A stretch of DNA of 64,000 nt from NCBI RefSeq assembly GCF_022539315.1, contig NC_066333.1:5155501-5219500 (forward strand), read 5' to 3'. Position 1 is the first letter of the stretch. The number at the start of each line of letters is the position of its first letter. Source of the DNA: Serinus canaria. Its lineage: Eukaryota > Chordata > Aves > Passeriformes > Fringillidae. Below, piece by piece: positions 35,704 through 48,582 of the stretch. A program made the translations under genes and the position numbers. The notes beneath the pieces were generated by a model. That model was given only the letters and a program-made list of their open reading frames with translations, did no database searches and was not told the DNA's origin.

Positions 35704-38700
35704 GCCTACTAGGTGACTAAGGAAATTTATAACTCAGAGATCTGACTAACACAGTCCCAGGGAGACCTTACTGCTGCTTCACAAGATGAAGTTCTAAAGA
35801 CTCAATACAAAACATTTTAAAGGGAAGTGCAGAAGACTGCTGACTGATATGCAGTTAAAAAATGGATTGGAAGGACTGGTTTGGGATGCATTCAGACTGT
35901 TTTCCAGAAGCTGTTGTATCTTGTTACCTGACATCTCGTGGCTGCTTCTCTGCTGTGGCCACTGGGAGCTTCACACAGGTGGCAAGGACCTACCACTGAC
36001 AGCCCTGGTCTAAGAGCAGATTCCATGCGAGCTAAAGACTCAGGCAGGAACCCAAGGAATGGCCCAGGGCTCATCCTGGGTGGCCATGGCAGCAGATGGA
36101 AGCAGTGCACATCACCCCTAATGCTCATGGAACCAAGGTGGTCCTGCTTGACAATGGCCATCTCCCAAGGAACAACATCAGTCAAGGTACAAAATCAACT
36201 ATAATCATCCTCCAGAGGCCCCAGCACCACTCTGCCACTTGATGCAGTTATTTTATCCACACAGACATCAACATTTCACAAAACTGAAGGCAAGGCGCTG
36301 TTCCCCAGGGCTGAGCACCTCTGGTGGTGACTGAGCTTTTGGGTGTACATCAGCAATCACAAGAGGGGTAAAAGCCCTGTAATTAAATGTCCCCTCTGTG
36401 CTCACATGAGCACTCCTGGATGCAGGGACTCATTTTGGACTCTGCCTGGAGAGTTGAGCTTTTGGGAAGCAAATGAGAAGGCAACAGGCAGGGAACTACC
36501 AAGGGCACCCATGTAAACACAAGCACAGCTCCAGGCTGAGAAACAAAGGACAGGGAAATGAAAAGCAAAGCTGATGAGCCATCCTCAGTACTGGCACTTG
36601 TGGTTCACTTTCCCCTCCAGAGAAGATTTAAGGCTTTGGTGACAGATGTCAATCTCACCTCCCCTGAGGCCAGAGGGGGGTGGCTTCTGTGGTGTGTCAG
36701 GAAAGGAAGGCAAGAGGGATTTTGCTTCCTTTTTTTTAAGGAATTAAAGAAGATCCTGTGTCTTTAACCTTCAGGATAACCTTGTTTCAGTCTGGTTCTC
36801 ATTGCTGGACTGCTCCTTGATGAGTTTTTTTATGCCTGATTAATTAGTACACTGAAGGGAAGTGGGGGCTGCTCTGTTCAGCAGTTTGTGCCTCCTGACT
36901 AATTCACCACCCAGCTCTAGAGGGTCTGCAGTTGTCTCTCTCATGCCTCTGGTGTGAGGTTTCGTTGCCTCTTTCTACTTTTTGATTGTATCCTTCCTAT
37001 TGATTCAGCCACATTTATTGAGGGCTAGCTTATTGAGACCAGTTTAATTTGAGTTTCTAAGTTTATTTCTCCACTACCACAAAACATTTCAAAGAAAAAA
37101 AATTCAGATGCAGGAGTGAATGGTTCAGATTTATGGAGCATTATCTTTCAAAGAGTCACTTTAACAGGTGCTATTGATGACAAGAAATCATAATTTTTAT
37201 GAAGATAACTTTACATATGCCATTATTGCCAGTGTGTGAGCAATCAGGAGAAAAACACTTTTGTGGTTCTTTAATTGTTAGAAATGAGAACCCATAGTAA
37301 TACAAGTTATGCTAAATCATTTTGTGTCCCAGTTTTCCCAGGAAATATACTGACCCTCTTGTTAAATCACTTTCAGCTCTGACAATAAAAAGTGTTGGAT
37401 AAAAGCTAAGCAGCATTAACAGGGATAGAAATGAAGGCAGCTTTCTGCTCAAATAGTTTTTTTTGGCTAAAACTGGAAAAAGTGAAACTACAAAGCAGAT
37501 ATGAATGTACACAAAAGCTCTGTGACTACTGGAGTCAGGGCAGGTGGTGGCTGAGTCACTTTGTCACTCTCAGGAGTTAAGGGGCAGTCAGGTGCGATTC
37601 ACTGGGGATGGAAATGGTGTGTGAGTGCCCTTGAGACACCTTGTGCAGCCTGCACACCCCTGGCCACAGGACATGGGACCAGCCATGCCCCTGGTCCTGC
37701 TCTGTCACCTTTCCTCTCTGCGGGTCAGGCGAGGGCTTTGATCACACAGGAGGTAATGACCATGCAGACGTGCCTGGGTGAGGCTCTCCTGCTCCCAAGG
37801 GGGCAGGCAAGGTGAGCAAGTCCCTCCTGATCACTCCCCATGAGTCAATGAGCTTAATATTAGCCTGAGGGTGTGCCTGCTAGCCACGTTTCAGGTGCTG
37901 ACAGGAGGGGAACAAATCTGGGTTTGGGAAAAAAAGGGAAAAGCTCCTTTCTGGGACTGGAACCCCATAGTTACAGCAGGGCCCCTCCAGGCTGTTGGTA
38001 GCTGGTGTGGGGGCTGCCCAACCTCTTTTCAGGCTGGTCTGAGCTTTGGTGATGCTGCCCTGTCCTCAGCAGGAGAACTCCCCAGGAGCTGCAAAGTGGC
38101 ACTTCTGTGTTCCAGGGAAAAGCCTGAGTACATGATGTGTGAAACTCAGAACTCACGGAGTAACTAAACATTCAGAGAGCCAAATTCTCCTTCCTGCTGT
38201 AATTCCAGCTTGGAGCTGTGGAAAATGGTCTGGAAGGGACTTGGAGAGGCATGCAGTTCACCTCAGTTCCCAAAGGCAGGATCAGGTCTTCTTATGGGGA
38301 TCCTTTTTTGTCTAACCTGTTCTCAAAACCATTTGGTGATAAAAAACCCACACCCTCCCTTGGTGATCTCTTCTGGTGCTCACCTGGGCTTTGATTCACA
38401 GAGTGGTGAATTCCCCTGGTGTGATGCAAGGAGAGGTTATATACAAAATATTCCTTTTAGGGGAGGCACGGTTACAAAAATGGAGATAATACATGCATAT
38501 CTCACCTGTCTGGTATTCAGACACCCAGTGACCCTGGGTAACCCAGAACAGGCACTTCAGCTGTAAATAACTTCACAAAGTAACAAGAAATCAGCCCCTC
38601 TGGTTTTGAGAACTCTTACAAAGCCTGCTTTAGTAGGTTGCATTTCAAAACAGCGTCCTACTGGTTCAGTGACCCTGATTCACCAGAGAGAAGTTCAGTG

Positions 38701-41700
38701 CTCGGCCAGCCCAGCTGGGGAAGCTTTAGTTCAGTTTAATTTCAGTAAGAGAAAACTGAATAGCCCATTTTGAGTATCTTTTACCTCCCAAGTACATGAC
38801 TAAACCTGCATTTTTTTCCCCTGGTAAAACCCTGTTCCTTCTGGAGAAGCTGATCTGGGAAGGCCCCTGAAATTTTCTGCTGCACTGGAGGACAGGAGGG
38901 TGCTGAACTTTCCCAGGCTCTGCTGAAATATGGGGCACGTTGAGGAGCACCCTGAAACAGGATGCATATGGTTTTCCATCCTCTTACCTTGGGTGACCCC
39001 AAGACGTGGCCCAGAAAAGAGGGACATGAACTGGGGTGCCAGGAGCACTTCCTCTATCAGGAATTCCTCTGCTATCAGCAAATATTAACTGTCCCTCCAA
39101 AATATCGTCCTGAGCCACTTGCTCGTTGCTGAGGGATTATAAATGCCAATACACAGAGCATGGGTGAGACACTACAGCCCAGACTGTGTTTCTGCCATGA
39201 GGAGAGGCACAGCACAGAGCCTGGGATCATCTGGGAATCCTCCACATGGACAGATCTAGAGGGCCTGGTGCTTGCCCAGCAAAACTCAGGCTTCGAGGAG
39301 GCACAGAAATCCCTTTATGGTACAGTGGGGTATTTATGGGCTGAAGAATAACCACTACACAGCACTGCAGAGGAATAAAGTGGGCATGGAGAACAGCAGC
39401 AAGTTGGTGCCTGTGGAGTGCTCCAGGAGCCCCATCAGGCCAGTTAGCAAAGCCAAGGAACTTCCTTTTGCAATGTATTCACACAAGGAACTAGCACAGG
39501 TCAGAAGAACGTGTACAGGGTCAAAGAGATCCCTCCCCACCTTTCAAAACTGGGTCAAGCACCAAGTGTAGCTCCAGTGGCTGCCCAGGTCACTGGCAGG
39601 AAGAGCCTCCCAGTTCCCATTTTGGAGGAAGTGAAAGGCTCTGGGGGCTCTGTGACTCCTGAACTCCAAGAACTTTCCTGTCCCCTTCACATGGGCACTT
39701 CCCTCTGCCACAGGGTGACCTGCCATCTCCTGGTCACTGCTCTGGCCACCCTCCATGGCTCCAGCAGAAAGCAGGGCAGGAACAGCAGCCCAAGCAAATT
39801 TTTGTCCCCAGGATCCTGCATTTATGTGGCACCTTGGCAGGGTGCAGAGAATGGCTTCTGCATAGCTGATGCTTAAAGCTCAGCACTGAGGACAGAAATA
39901 TAAAAATTTATAAGAACAATGGCAGGCAGCATGGCTTAGGGCAGCAAAACTACCCCTTGTGCAGCCTGGTTATGTGCAGCAAAAACACACACATGTGTGC
40001 AGGGAAGGAGGGAGACTGGGTTTGAATTAAAGTGAATTTCCCCTTGACTCCCAGCAGCCAAACTGAAAAATAAATTATTCACCAAGGCTTATTCCTGAAG
40101 AAGCCCTGCAGGACTGCAGGCCCAGGCCACTGCCCAGGTGTGTGCTACCTAGAGCTCAGTTTGATGGCACTTTGCTATCGAGAGGAAACAAATTAATTTT
40201 CCTCCTTTGAAACTGGTAGACACTTGTGTTAGGCGATGCATAAAATAAAAATAAGGGGGTCCTGAAAGAAATTACTGAGAGCAATAAGTATCCCAAGCCA
40301 CTGCCTGCTGAGAGCTGAAGGAAACAGAGGCTGAGATGAGAAGAAAATGCAATTTTATTCCCCCTTTAAACTGAAAGTCTTAATAAAATCATCCTTTTGA
40401 GGCTGAGCATTGCTCTCTGTGAGTCAGGGCTGTTTTCTGGGTCTTGAGGGGAGAGGACAGCAAGCACCTCACAGTGGGTGCCCTCCTGAGGTGACAGCAT
40501 CACCTCTGAAATATGCAGGAGGGACAGCCCAAAGAGATTACCTGGGCCTGAACACAGGGCCTGCCGTGGCAGTTTTCCCATGCTGGAAACTGTTCAGATG
40601 TGCATGAGAACCCTCCAGCTGCAGGTCAGAGCATCCAGAGGCAATTAAAATATCCAGCTTGAAAGTTTGGGGATCAAATTAGTGATCTGCTGTGAAAAAT
40701 ATGCAGATTTTGGTGAAGAAGATGCTGCTGTTCTAAATTTAAAAAATAAAAAGGAATTGCCAGCGAGTGAGGCAAGAGGAGCAACTCCCCTCCCTCCTTG
40801 TAGCCAAACACAAGGTAATGTTTTGTTCCTGACTAAAACTAAGCCATTACAGGAAAAATGTGGCTTATCAGGAAGTTAGCTGTAGGTTTTGCCAGTCCAG
40901 CAGTGATTTCCCCAGGGATGACCTGCTCCCTGCTCCTGTGTTGGCAGCAGCAGCAGCCCTGCCCTCTCCCCTGTCTGCCTCACTGCTTGGTTTGGAGTCA
41001 CAAAGGGTAAAAAAATAGCCCAAGAAATGTGTGCAGGTTTTATCCTGCCTCTTCTTTTCCCTGTCAGGGTTATCAGAGCCACGCTTTTGTCATCAGCAGT
41101 AAAAAGGAGCAGAGCCTGACCCCATCAAAGCTGTGGGGTGTCACACTGGTGCCACACTCCTGCAGGAGACACAGGGATAAGGGGGCTGCAGCAGGGATGG
41201 TTTGCTCAGGGAGCTGCATCCCTGTAACAGCTGCCAGAGTTTAACAGACATATTTGGTGACAGTTTAATTTGGAAGATATCTACAAAAACAGGAAAGGAT
41301 GGAAGAGGTTGATTTCATTTTGTTACATATCTCTTTCCAAGAGGAGATTTTTGATCAGCTTTCCAATGTTAATGCCCTATTAGTAGTGAAGCAAGATCTG
41401 ACAAAACTCTAATAACACTTTTCTCATTTATTCCCTCAAAGCACTCAAATAATTTCTGTCATGAGTCAATGAAATTAAATTAAATACACAGAGAGAAAGT
41501 GTGGGTCAAGTTCTCTGGAGTTTGGGTCATTGCTAATAATGCAGCCAGATTAAAAAACCTTTAAGTTCACACAGAGTGAAAGGACAGGCAGAGCTTTACC
41601 AGAGTTAGGAAACTGCCAAGTGCTGAAGGAAGGCAACAAAGTGAAAACCAGACAGTGAATCATCATCAGTGGGGTGTGCAAAACCCGACTGGGAATTCAG

Positions 41701-44610
41701 GCAAGTCCTCTTGTTTTTCTTCGCCCATCCCTTTTATTCTTTTTGCAGGTTATTAATACTTGTGCTAAGCAGCTGTTTGAGGTGTCCCAGAAGGAAACTT
41801 CCCTCCAAAACTCCCTACAGCATTTTTCTTTCCCTAAAATCTTCCCCAGTGTCCCTCCACTTAATCCTTACTGCAGCAGTGCAGGACAAGGAGGTGCTTG
41901 GCTGAGCAGGGCTTGCTGAGGTCACTTTGAGTCTTTGGTGACCTGACAGGCTCTGACTGACATCCTTGACATTAAGACACAGTTTTAAAGATGGAGTTGA
42001 ATATTTAAGGGTACATTTTAAAATGCAGAAGGGGAGAAAATGGGGACAAAGATTAAACCTGATAATTTATTCTAAGCAATGTATTGTGCCTCTGGATCTT
42101 TTAAAAAGGGGGACAATACCGGCAAAAGATGTTTTCTGGCTGGCAGGCAGAAAGTAGAGTAGAAGACTTGAGGGTAACCTCTCTAAGAAAGGTATGATCT
42201 TTTCATCCTTTTTACTTTGGCAGACCAGGCTACAAACTGCAGGCAGCATTTCTATTTCCTTGATTGCCTTTGCAGTGGGTTTGCTCAGAAGTGGCAGACC
42301 AGCTGGGAGTTAGAGCAGAGTAAATCAGAAGCCACCAAGGCAAGGGAGAAAAGAACCCACAGCACTCTAGGACAGGTCAGAATGGGCTTTGTGGTGATGG
42401 TGAGTGCTCAGGAAGGGTCCTGAGCTGCAGCTGCACAGGCAGCCCCAGCAAACCATCCCAGCACACCATCCCCAGCCCCAGCTCAGCCTGGACCTGCCTG
42501 GCAGGGTGGGGGCACCCTCAGCTGCAGAGCAGCTGCCAGCACACTCCAGGGATGGGGAAAGGAGCAGTCCCAGGGACAGCAGCAGGACCTGGAGGGGTAG
42601 AAAATGCCCATTATCTCCCAGTGTGCCTTTAGCACAGCCCACTTAAACACCTGTAATTTTCTGAAGACACAGGTTACTGCACTCTTCAAGAGTACTGCTT
42701 CTGGCAAAAACAAAACAAACCAAAGGAAAAAAATCCAACCCAAACTTTACTTTAAATTTAACCCTCTCTGACAGGCATCATATTTTTAGAAGCATTTATG
42801 CCCTTGTTAATACTTCCTGGACGTGCTCAAACACTGTCTGATGTTGCATTGAGGCAAATTAGAGAAGATGGAGGCTCATAAATCCTCAGGAACTACAAAA
42901 CTAATTAAATGCCTGTGTGATCTACTTGTGTGCAGAGCAATGGTTTGCAGATCTGTGTTTTCCAGCTCCCCCAAAAGAGCTGTGCTTGCTGCAGGGGCCA
43001 AGGAATGCCTCTCTCTTTCCCAGGTCCTGCCACATGTGGGGCTCTGGGGAGGCTGGCACAGGCAGCTTGAGGAGGCACCATGCCACAGTGCCATCACCTC
43101 GTTCCCTCCTCAGTGCAGCTGTGGCATCAGCAGCAAGCCAGGGCTGTCACACCCTGTCCTCCCTGGTCTCAGCAATTCCTCTGCTCATCCACAAATGCCC
43201 CACTGAGATACAGATGGCCCAGAGCTCACTCACTGCTCCTGTGCCCTTCCTGTGGCAGAACTGGCACCGTGAGGGATGTGTCCCTGGATGCTGGGTGTGG
43301 GGAAAGCTGCCTTTTTCCTCCTTTGTCTTTTGCAGTTGTAAAAGACAATGATCTCATAGTCCCAGCATGGTGTTCATGAACAGGCTTTGAGTCCTGGACA
43401 CGTCATGAGCCCAGGCTGCCTGGAAGAAGAAAAATGGAAATGACAGAAGAAGAGTTGCTCTTGACTCCTGATGTAGTGACTGATACCAGGAATCAGCATC
43501 AATCAGGAAGGGGTTCTGCTCCCCTGAGCAGTTCAGAAGTGCTCAGTGGGCACACCTGATCCCACAGGTATTTGTTCCATGACTCCTGACTCTTTACAGC
43601 AGTTCATCATTAAATAAAACTCCACCCCTAACTACACAGGTGAGCTCCTCCACTCTTGCAGGTGGAGTCAGCCAGGAATGCCTTTGCTGGATACACTGGG
43701 CTCTAGCAAGCCAGCTGATAATTCTGATTATTCTGAGTAATTTGGACAGTTATTATCAGGAATGAGTCAAACAAATAAATGCACTATTTTTTCTCATTAA
43801 AAACTTACTGGTTTAGGGTTTAAGATCCTGGGTAGGAAACTTCTCTTTTCCTCTTCATGGCTGGGTACAGCAGAGCCTCCACTGACCTCAGCTGAAGGTG
43901 TCTGCACATCATCTTCAATTTAGGCTCCAGTTTTGACAGTTCTTAGGCCTAATATGTGTCCCTTGCTGTAAAAATGACTTTCCTCTCTCTGGGAGAATGC
44001 AACGAGGTTGAAAAAAGTACCCAGAAAAATAAATTTCCTTTTTTCCCTTTAAAACTCCAGTCTGAAATATTGCTTTGGAATGGAGAAGCCAGAATGGAAA
44101 GGAAGTCCCACACTGAAGCTACCAAAATCCTATGGGATTTAAGGGAGTGGGATTATTTGAGTCATTCCTGTGGGTGTATGTGTCCCCTGTGCTCCCCTAA
44201 GAGCTGACTCCCAGCTCAGGGTGGGGAGCAGAGGGGGAGATGTGACTGCCTGTGCCTCCACAATGCACCTCATTGTCTTTTCTTCTCTTCCAGCTGTTTT
44301 TGGGAGTGTGGTTTTGAGGGACTCTGGGTGTGGGTTTTGTGTGTGAGGAGATTGCAGGGATTTGAAGGGCAGGGCTTGGGGAAAAGCTCAACTCAGCCTC
44401 CACGTCTGCACGCTTTGGATTGCACACCTAGCTCTTGCCCACTCACTTTGTGTTGGCTGCAGTTTTGCTCAGGCAAAAACTCACATGGGAACATTCAGAC
44501 TGTCCACATGTGCAAACTGCAGGATTAGCTACCTAACAATTGGTCCAAAAACAAGAATTGGTGATTTACAGGCTCAGCCAAAATACCAGGTCACATTCTC
44601 TGATGGAAGA
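35704..44610. other. unique noncoding sequence
   Basis: Almost 9 kb without a recognised element. Composition alternates, with AT-rich parts near 37000-37500 and 41250-41580 and GC-richer parts near 37600-38110, 39150-39850, 42420-42600 and 42960-43330. Open frames reach about 140 codons (42917-43351), overlap in several phases and show no domain. Confidence 0.5.
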
Positions 44611-44676
44611 ACTTGGCATTGCATTACTGAAATTGGAGGAGCTTTGCAGATTTACACCAGCTGAGGATTTGGGCAT
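44611..44676. repeat. ancient amniote repeat remnant
   Basis: The stretch reads ACTTGGCATTGC, then TGAAATTGGAGGAGC, then ATTTACACCAGCTGAGGATT. It resembles an old interspersed repeat widespread in reptiles and birds that ends in TTTACACCAGCTGAGGATCT. The resemblance is from memory; the family is not named. Confidence 0.45.
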
Positions 44677-47600
44677 AGGTGTTTCCTGAGTGAGAAAAAT
44701 CTGAAGGGAAAGAACTACTCCATTCAGTTTATTTTTACAGAGCAGAGTCTACAGAAAGTGGTCACTTTGCCAAAGAAGCCAGAATCACCTCACGGCTGTT
44801 GGTGCATGAGCAATAACGCCTTAAGGGGATTCACAAATTTGTGCTGTGACAAAATTCTACCATTCCTGCCAAGAAATGGGAACCACTGCAGTTTAATGTC
44901 CTTTTTTCTTTCCCTAAACAGAGGTATAAATGGCATTTTTGTACTTGGAAACTTCAGGCCCACACTTTCACCCTACTAATTGTGACTTCATTCGCAGTTG
45001 CAGTCAAGGACCACGTTCCCTCATAATTGCACATGGAGCCACACATGCACGAGCCACAAGAAATGTGCTCCCCAGACACTTTGCTTGCTTTATTTTCTTT
45101 CTTTCTTCCCTTCCTTCTTATCTCATCACACAATGTTGAAAGTGCCTCATTTACGCAGGGTGTCTCCCCTTCCCTCTCAATTCCCACCTTGCTTCAATGA
45201 CTTGTAGCTCTGGGATGGGTTGTTGGGATGGAAATGGTTTTGCAGAACCCACAAGCTCTGGAGTTTGAGACCTACACTTCAAAATGTGCCTGTAACTCAG
45301 TGCTTTGTTTTACTGGGTGTGTCATGTGCCATTTTCCCTTAACGAGGAGCTGTTACAAGGCAAGTTTATTCACCCAGCCAGGTGTTGGAAGATCAAACCA
45401 CATGGGGTGACAAGATTGCAAACACTTTGCTGCAGGGCTGAAAATACTCTGGAATGGGATGAGAGATTTAACATGTTCACAGAGCCACGACTTGCCAGTG
45501 AGAGGAAGGTGGTATCATTCCAGAGAGCGGAGGAAACCATAACTGGGCAAGGATGAGATGTGTAAGCTACAGGAAATATTAAAATTCAACAAAATCTGCT
45601 CTGACACCCAAGCCTCAAATAGAGCTTCTGGGATGGATTAATTATTCAGGCAGAAATCTGCACCCACCCAAGCTTGCTACCTGCAAATCTGCCAAACCCA
45701 GCCCAGCACTGCTCCTTCAGATGCACAGCCACTCTTAAAGCATTTGTATTAAAATTGCACAGCTCCTTGGAGACATCACTCCAGGGGATTGCAGTGGGGT
45801 GTTGCAATGGGAACACCACTGCGAGCAAATCCCTGGTTTGGCAGGAGGTGGTAGGGAGCTGTGTGCTGGGAATGTGGACAGCAGAGCTGGCTGCATGGAA
45901 AGGGAGGCAGCCCTGAAGAGCCCAGAGCAGAGGGAGCAGGAAGAAAATGTCAGCTTCATGAAAAAGCAAACAGGCTGTCCTTGGAGAAGGCTACAAGGAG
46001 AAACACGAATTTGCACTCAGTTGCTCAGGATGTTACAACCCCAGCTCCTCTTGAGAGTCCCTTTCTGAAAATCCTAGAGAGCACTTCCTATCCAATAAAG
46101 AATATTACAAAAAAAAAAGCCAGCTTCCCTCTCTCTGTGTGTTGCACTTCAGACACACAAACTTTTTTTATTTGTAAGGTTAATCTGTTTCCTTTTTTGG
46201 AGCTGAGATGAGGTTTTCTTCGAGGTCTGTGTGGTACCATGTGCAGTACTTTGCCTTCTTCTGCTGCATGGGCAGCTCCCACCTTCCTAGGAAGGCCTGA
46301 TTTAGTAATCTAACCTAAAATTGTTGGTCATTCATGAGATGTCAGTGAGGACTCTCACTTTTTCCTGGTCCCTTCCTGTGGCATATTGATGGCTCTTGCT
46401 GAATATCTCAGTGCACGGCACTGAGAAGTGGTTGGGTATGACAAAGACTGGAGATAGTGGGGGAATAAAACTGCATCTGCCTGATGATTTCTCATCTTCC
46501 CATAACACACAAATTTGGATTCAGGATCCCCAGAGTCTGAGGCACAGTTTATTTAGTTCTATCTGATCTCAGACGAGGAGGCTGGCTTGCCCCAAATGGT
46601 CCCACAGCAATTTGCAGTAGGAACAGGATCAGTTGTTTTCTTACAAGAACCATGACAACCTGGAAAGGGGAACTCACAGCTTCTGCACACAGAGGAGATT
46701 TCAACATCTGACACAGCCAAAGCCTGGTGAGCAATGGGGGCAGAAGGTCACAGGCTTGTGCAAAAGAGGTGAGAGACAGTAAAGGAGGTGGAAGTGGGTT
46801 TCCAAGTAATGAAAGGTTCAGGAGCGCTGGGATGACGGCAAGCAAAGATGACAAGGACGGTGTGAGAGACTTCAGGATGATTTTACCTCAAACTGCAGGA
46901 TGAAAGCATGAGAGGAAATATAAGAGGAAACATTACAGAAGCTCTAGGGAAAAATAAACCAGTGATCCCCATAGGAGATTTAATCCCTGTGTCCCTAACA
47001 GGCATACCCACACCTCTGCACTTTGGGGAAGTTCAGCCAGGAGTCAGCTTGCATCTTTGCCCTCTGCCCCATTTCTTCTGAAGGATAAAAAGTATGGAAA
47101 AAATTAAAATTAACTGGTAGGAGGAATGTTCTATAAGTCATCCAAGCAGAAGCAGAGATCTGTTTTAATTTTTCACTTGTATCTTCTGTTGATAAGAAGG
47201 TGATTTTCAAGTCAACAGACCCTAAAGAGAGATACTCTAAAGGCCTTCAGAAAAAAATTTACATGCACAGAGGCAAAGTTGCAGAATTGGGCCCCAAATG
47301 GAATTTAAAATGGATCAAGCAATAGTATATAATGTTGAAAAAGCATCAAAGCAACAGTGACAGTATTTTGGGGACATTTGTTGACAAAACCTAAATATGA
47401 CCACAAAAAAAGGAAACATGTGCAGAGTCAATCACCCTAATACCACTGCTTAATGAAGGGGATTGGGAATTAGGAAATCTGGATGGCATAAAACCAGAGC
47501 AGGGGAGGATGGAACGAAGAGGTGATGCCTGTTACCCAGAGATAAAGGGGACACAGAAGAGATCATGAAAAAGAAGAGATCATGAGGGTACCCAGGCAGC

Positions 47601-48562
47601 TGCAGAAAATCATCCTGCAGAGCAGTGTTTGTGGTGAGAGCAGGGAAAGTGCTGTGTGTGTAGGAGTGCAGGAATGGCATGAATCATTTTCAGAAGTCGA
47701 GTCCCGTGAGCAGCAGAACCAACGCAGCCCTTGGACACACAGCTCAGGACTGGCTGGCTCCATTTATTGATGTCTCACAGGGGATGAGCTCATGCAGCAG
47801 GTTCAGTGGGAGCACTGACAAAATCATTTTCCTTAATCATTTTCCTGAACCCAGGCACCTCTTTTCCTAAGACTTATGAGCACTCAATATCTTTCAATGC
47901 ACAGACAAATGGGTTGAAATTGGGTAACAAGTCCAAGGGATATTAGGGAGAAACAGTTAACATGCTATAACTTTATCTTTTTAAAACCATAGATTTTTTT
48001 TTAATTGCATTTATCTAGTAAATTACTATGAGCAAGTTAAAGCTGAGGGAGCTTGCTCCCAGTTTTACAGCCTCCTGGTCTTGGAGAGCAGGGTTGTCCT
48101 CAGCACCTGCTGGAATTGGTGATGGTACAACCAGCTCCAACTCCATGACAAAGGCAATTAAAAGACTCTGGAAGATTTTATTACCTGGAATAGTTGAAAA
48201 ACTGCAAATGTTTTAAAGCACTGATCAAAACTTTACTGATATTAATGATGTTTTCAGGCATTTTACTGCTTCCTACTTTTCAGCAAAGGCCAGGAGAGGC
48301 ATCAAAGAACTGCCACAGTGGTGACTGTCCCTGCAACATCCCCACCAGCAGCAGTCAGGAAGTCCTGCTAAAAATTCCATTTTCCCTTGGGAGAAAAATT
48401 CATATTTCTAGGCTTGAGTACTTTGAGCAAAACCTGTGTGTCTAAAAGGAATTGCTGAACATTTAGGGCAATTTTTTCCAAGGGCTTTTACATTCAGCTT
48501 CAACAAGTCAAATAATCAAGGCCAGTAAAATCTCATGTCCTGAGGGATGACCAAGAAAAATG
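44677..48562. other. unique noncoding sequence
   Basis: Mixed DNA with several overlapping chance frames (45646-46211). No recognised repeat, RNA or gene. Confidence 0.5.
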
Positions 48563-48582
48563 TTTCTAGAAGCTTCTAGAAA
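48563..48582. promoter_or_regulatory. perfect four-unit heat-shock element
   Basis: A 20-bp perfect palindrome holds four contiguous 5-bp units in alternating orientation: TTC at 48564, GAA at 48569, TTC at 48574 and GAA at 48579, each separated by 2 nt. This is the ideal binding site of trimeric heat-shock factors (HSF1-HSF3 in birds). The motif is certain; occupancy and a target gene are unknown. No gene or TATA-led promoter is visible beside it. Confidence 0.5.
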
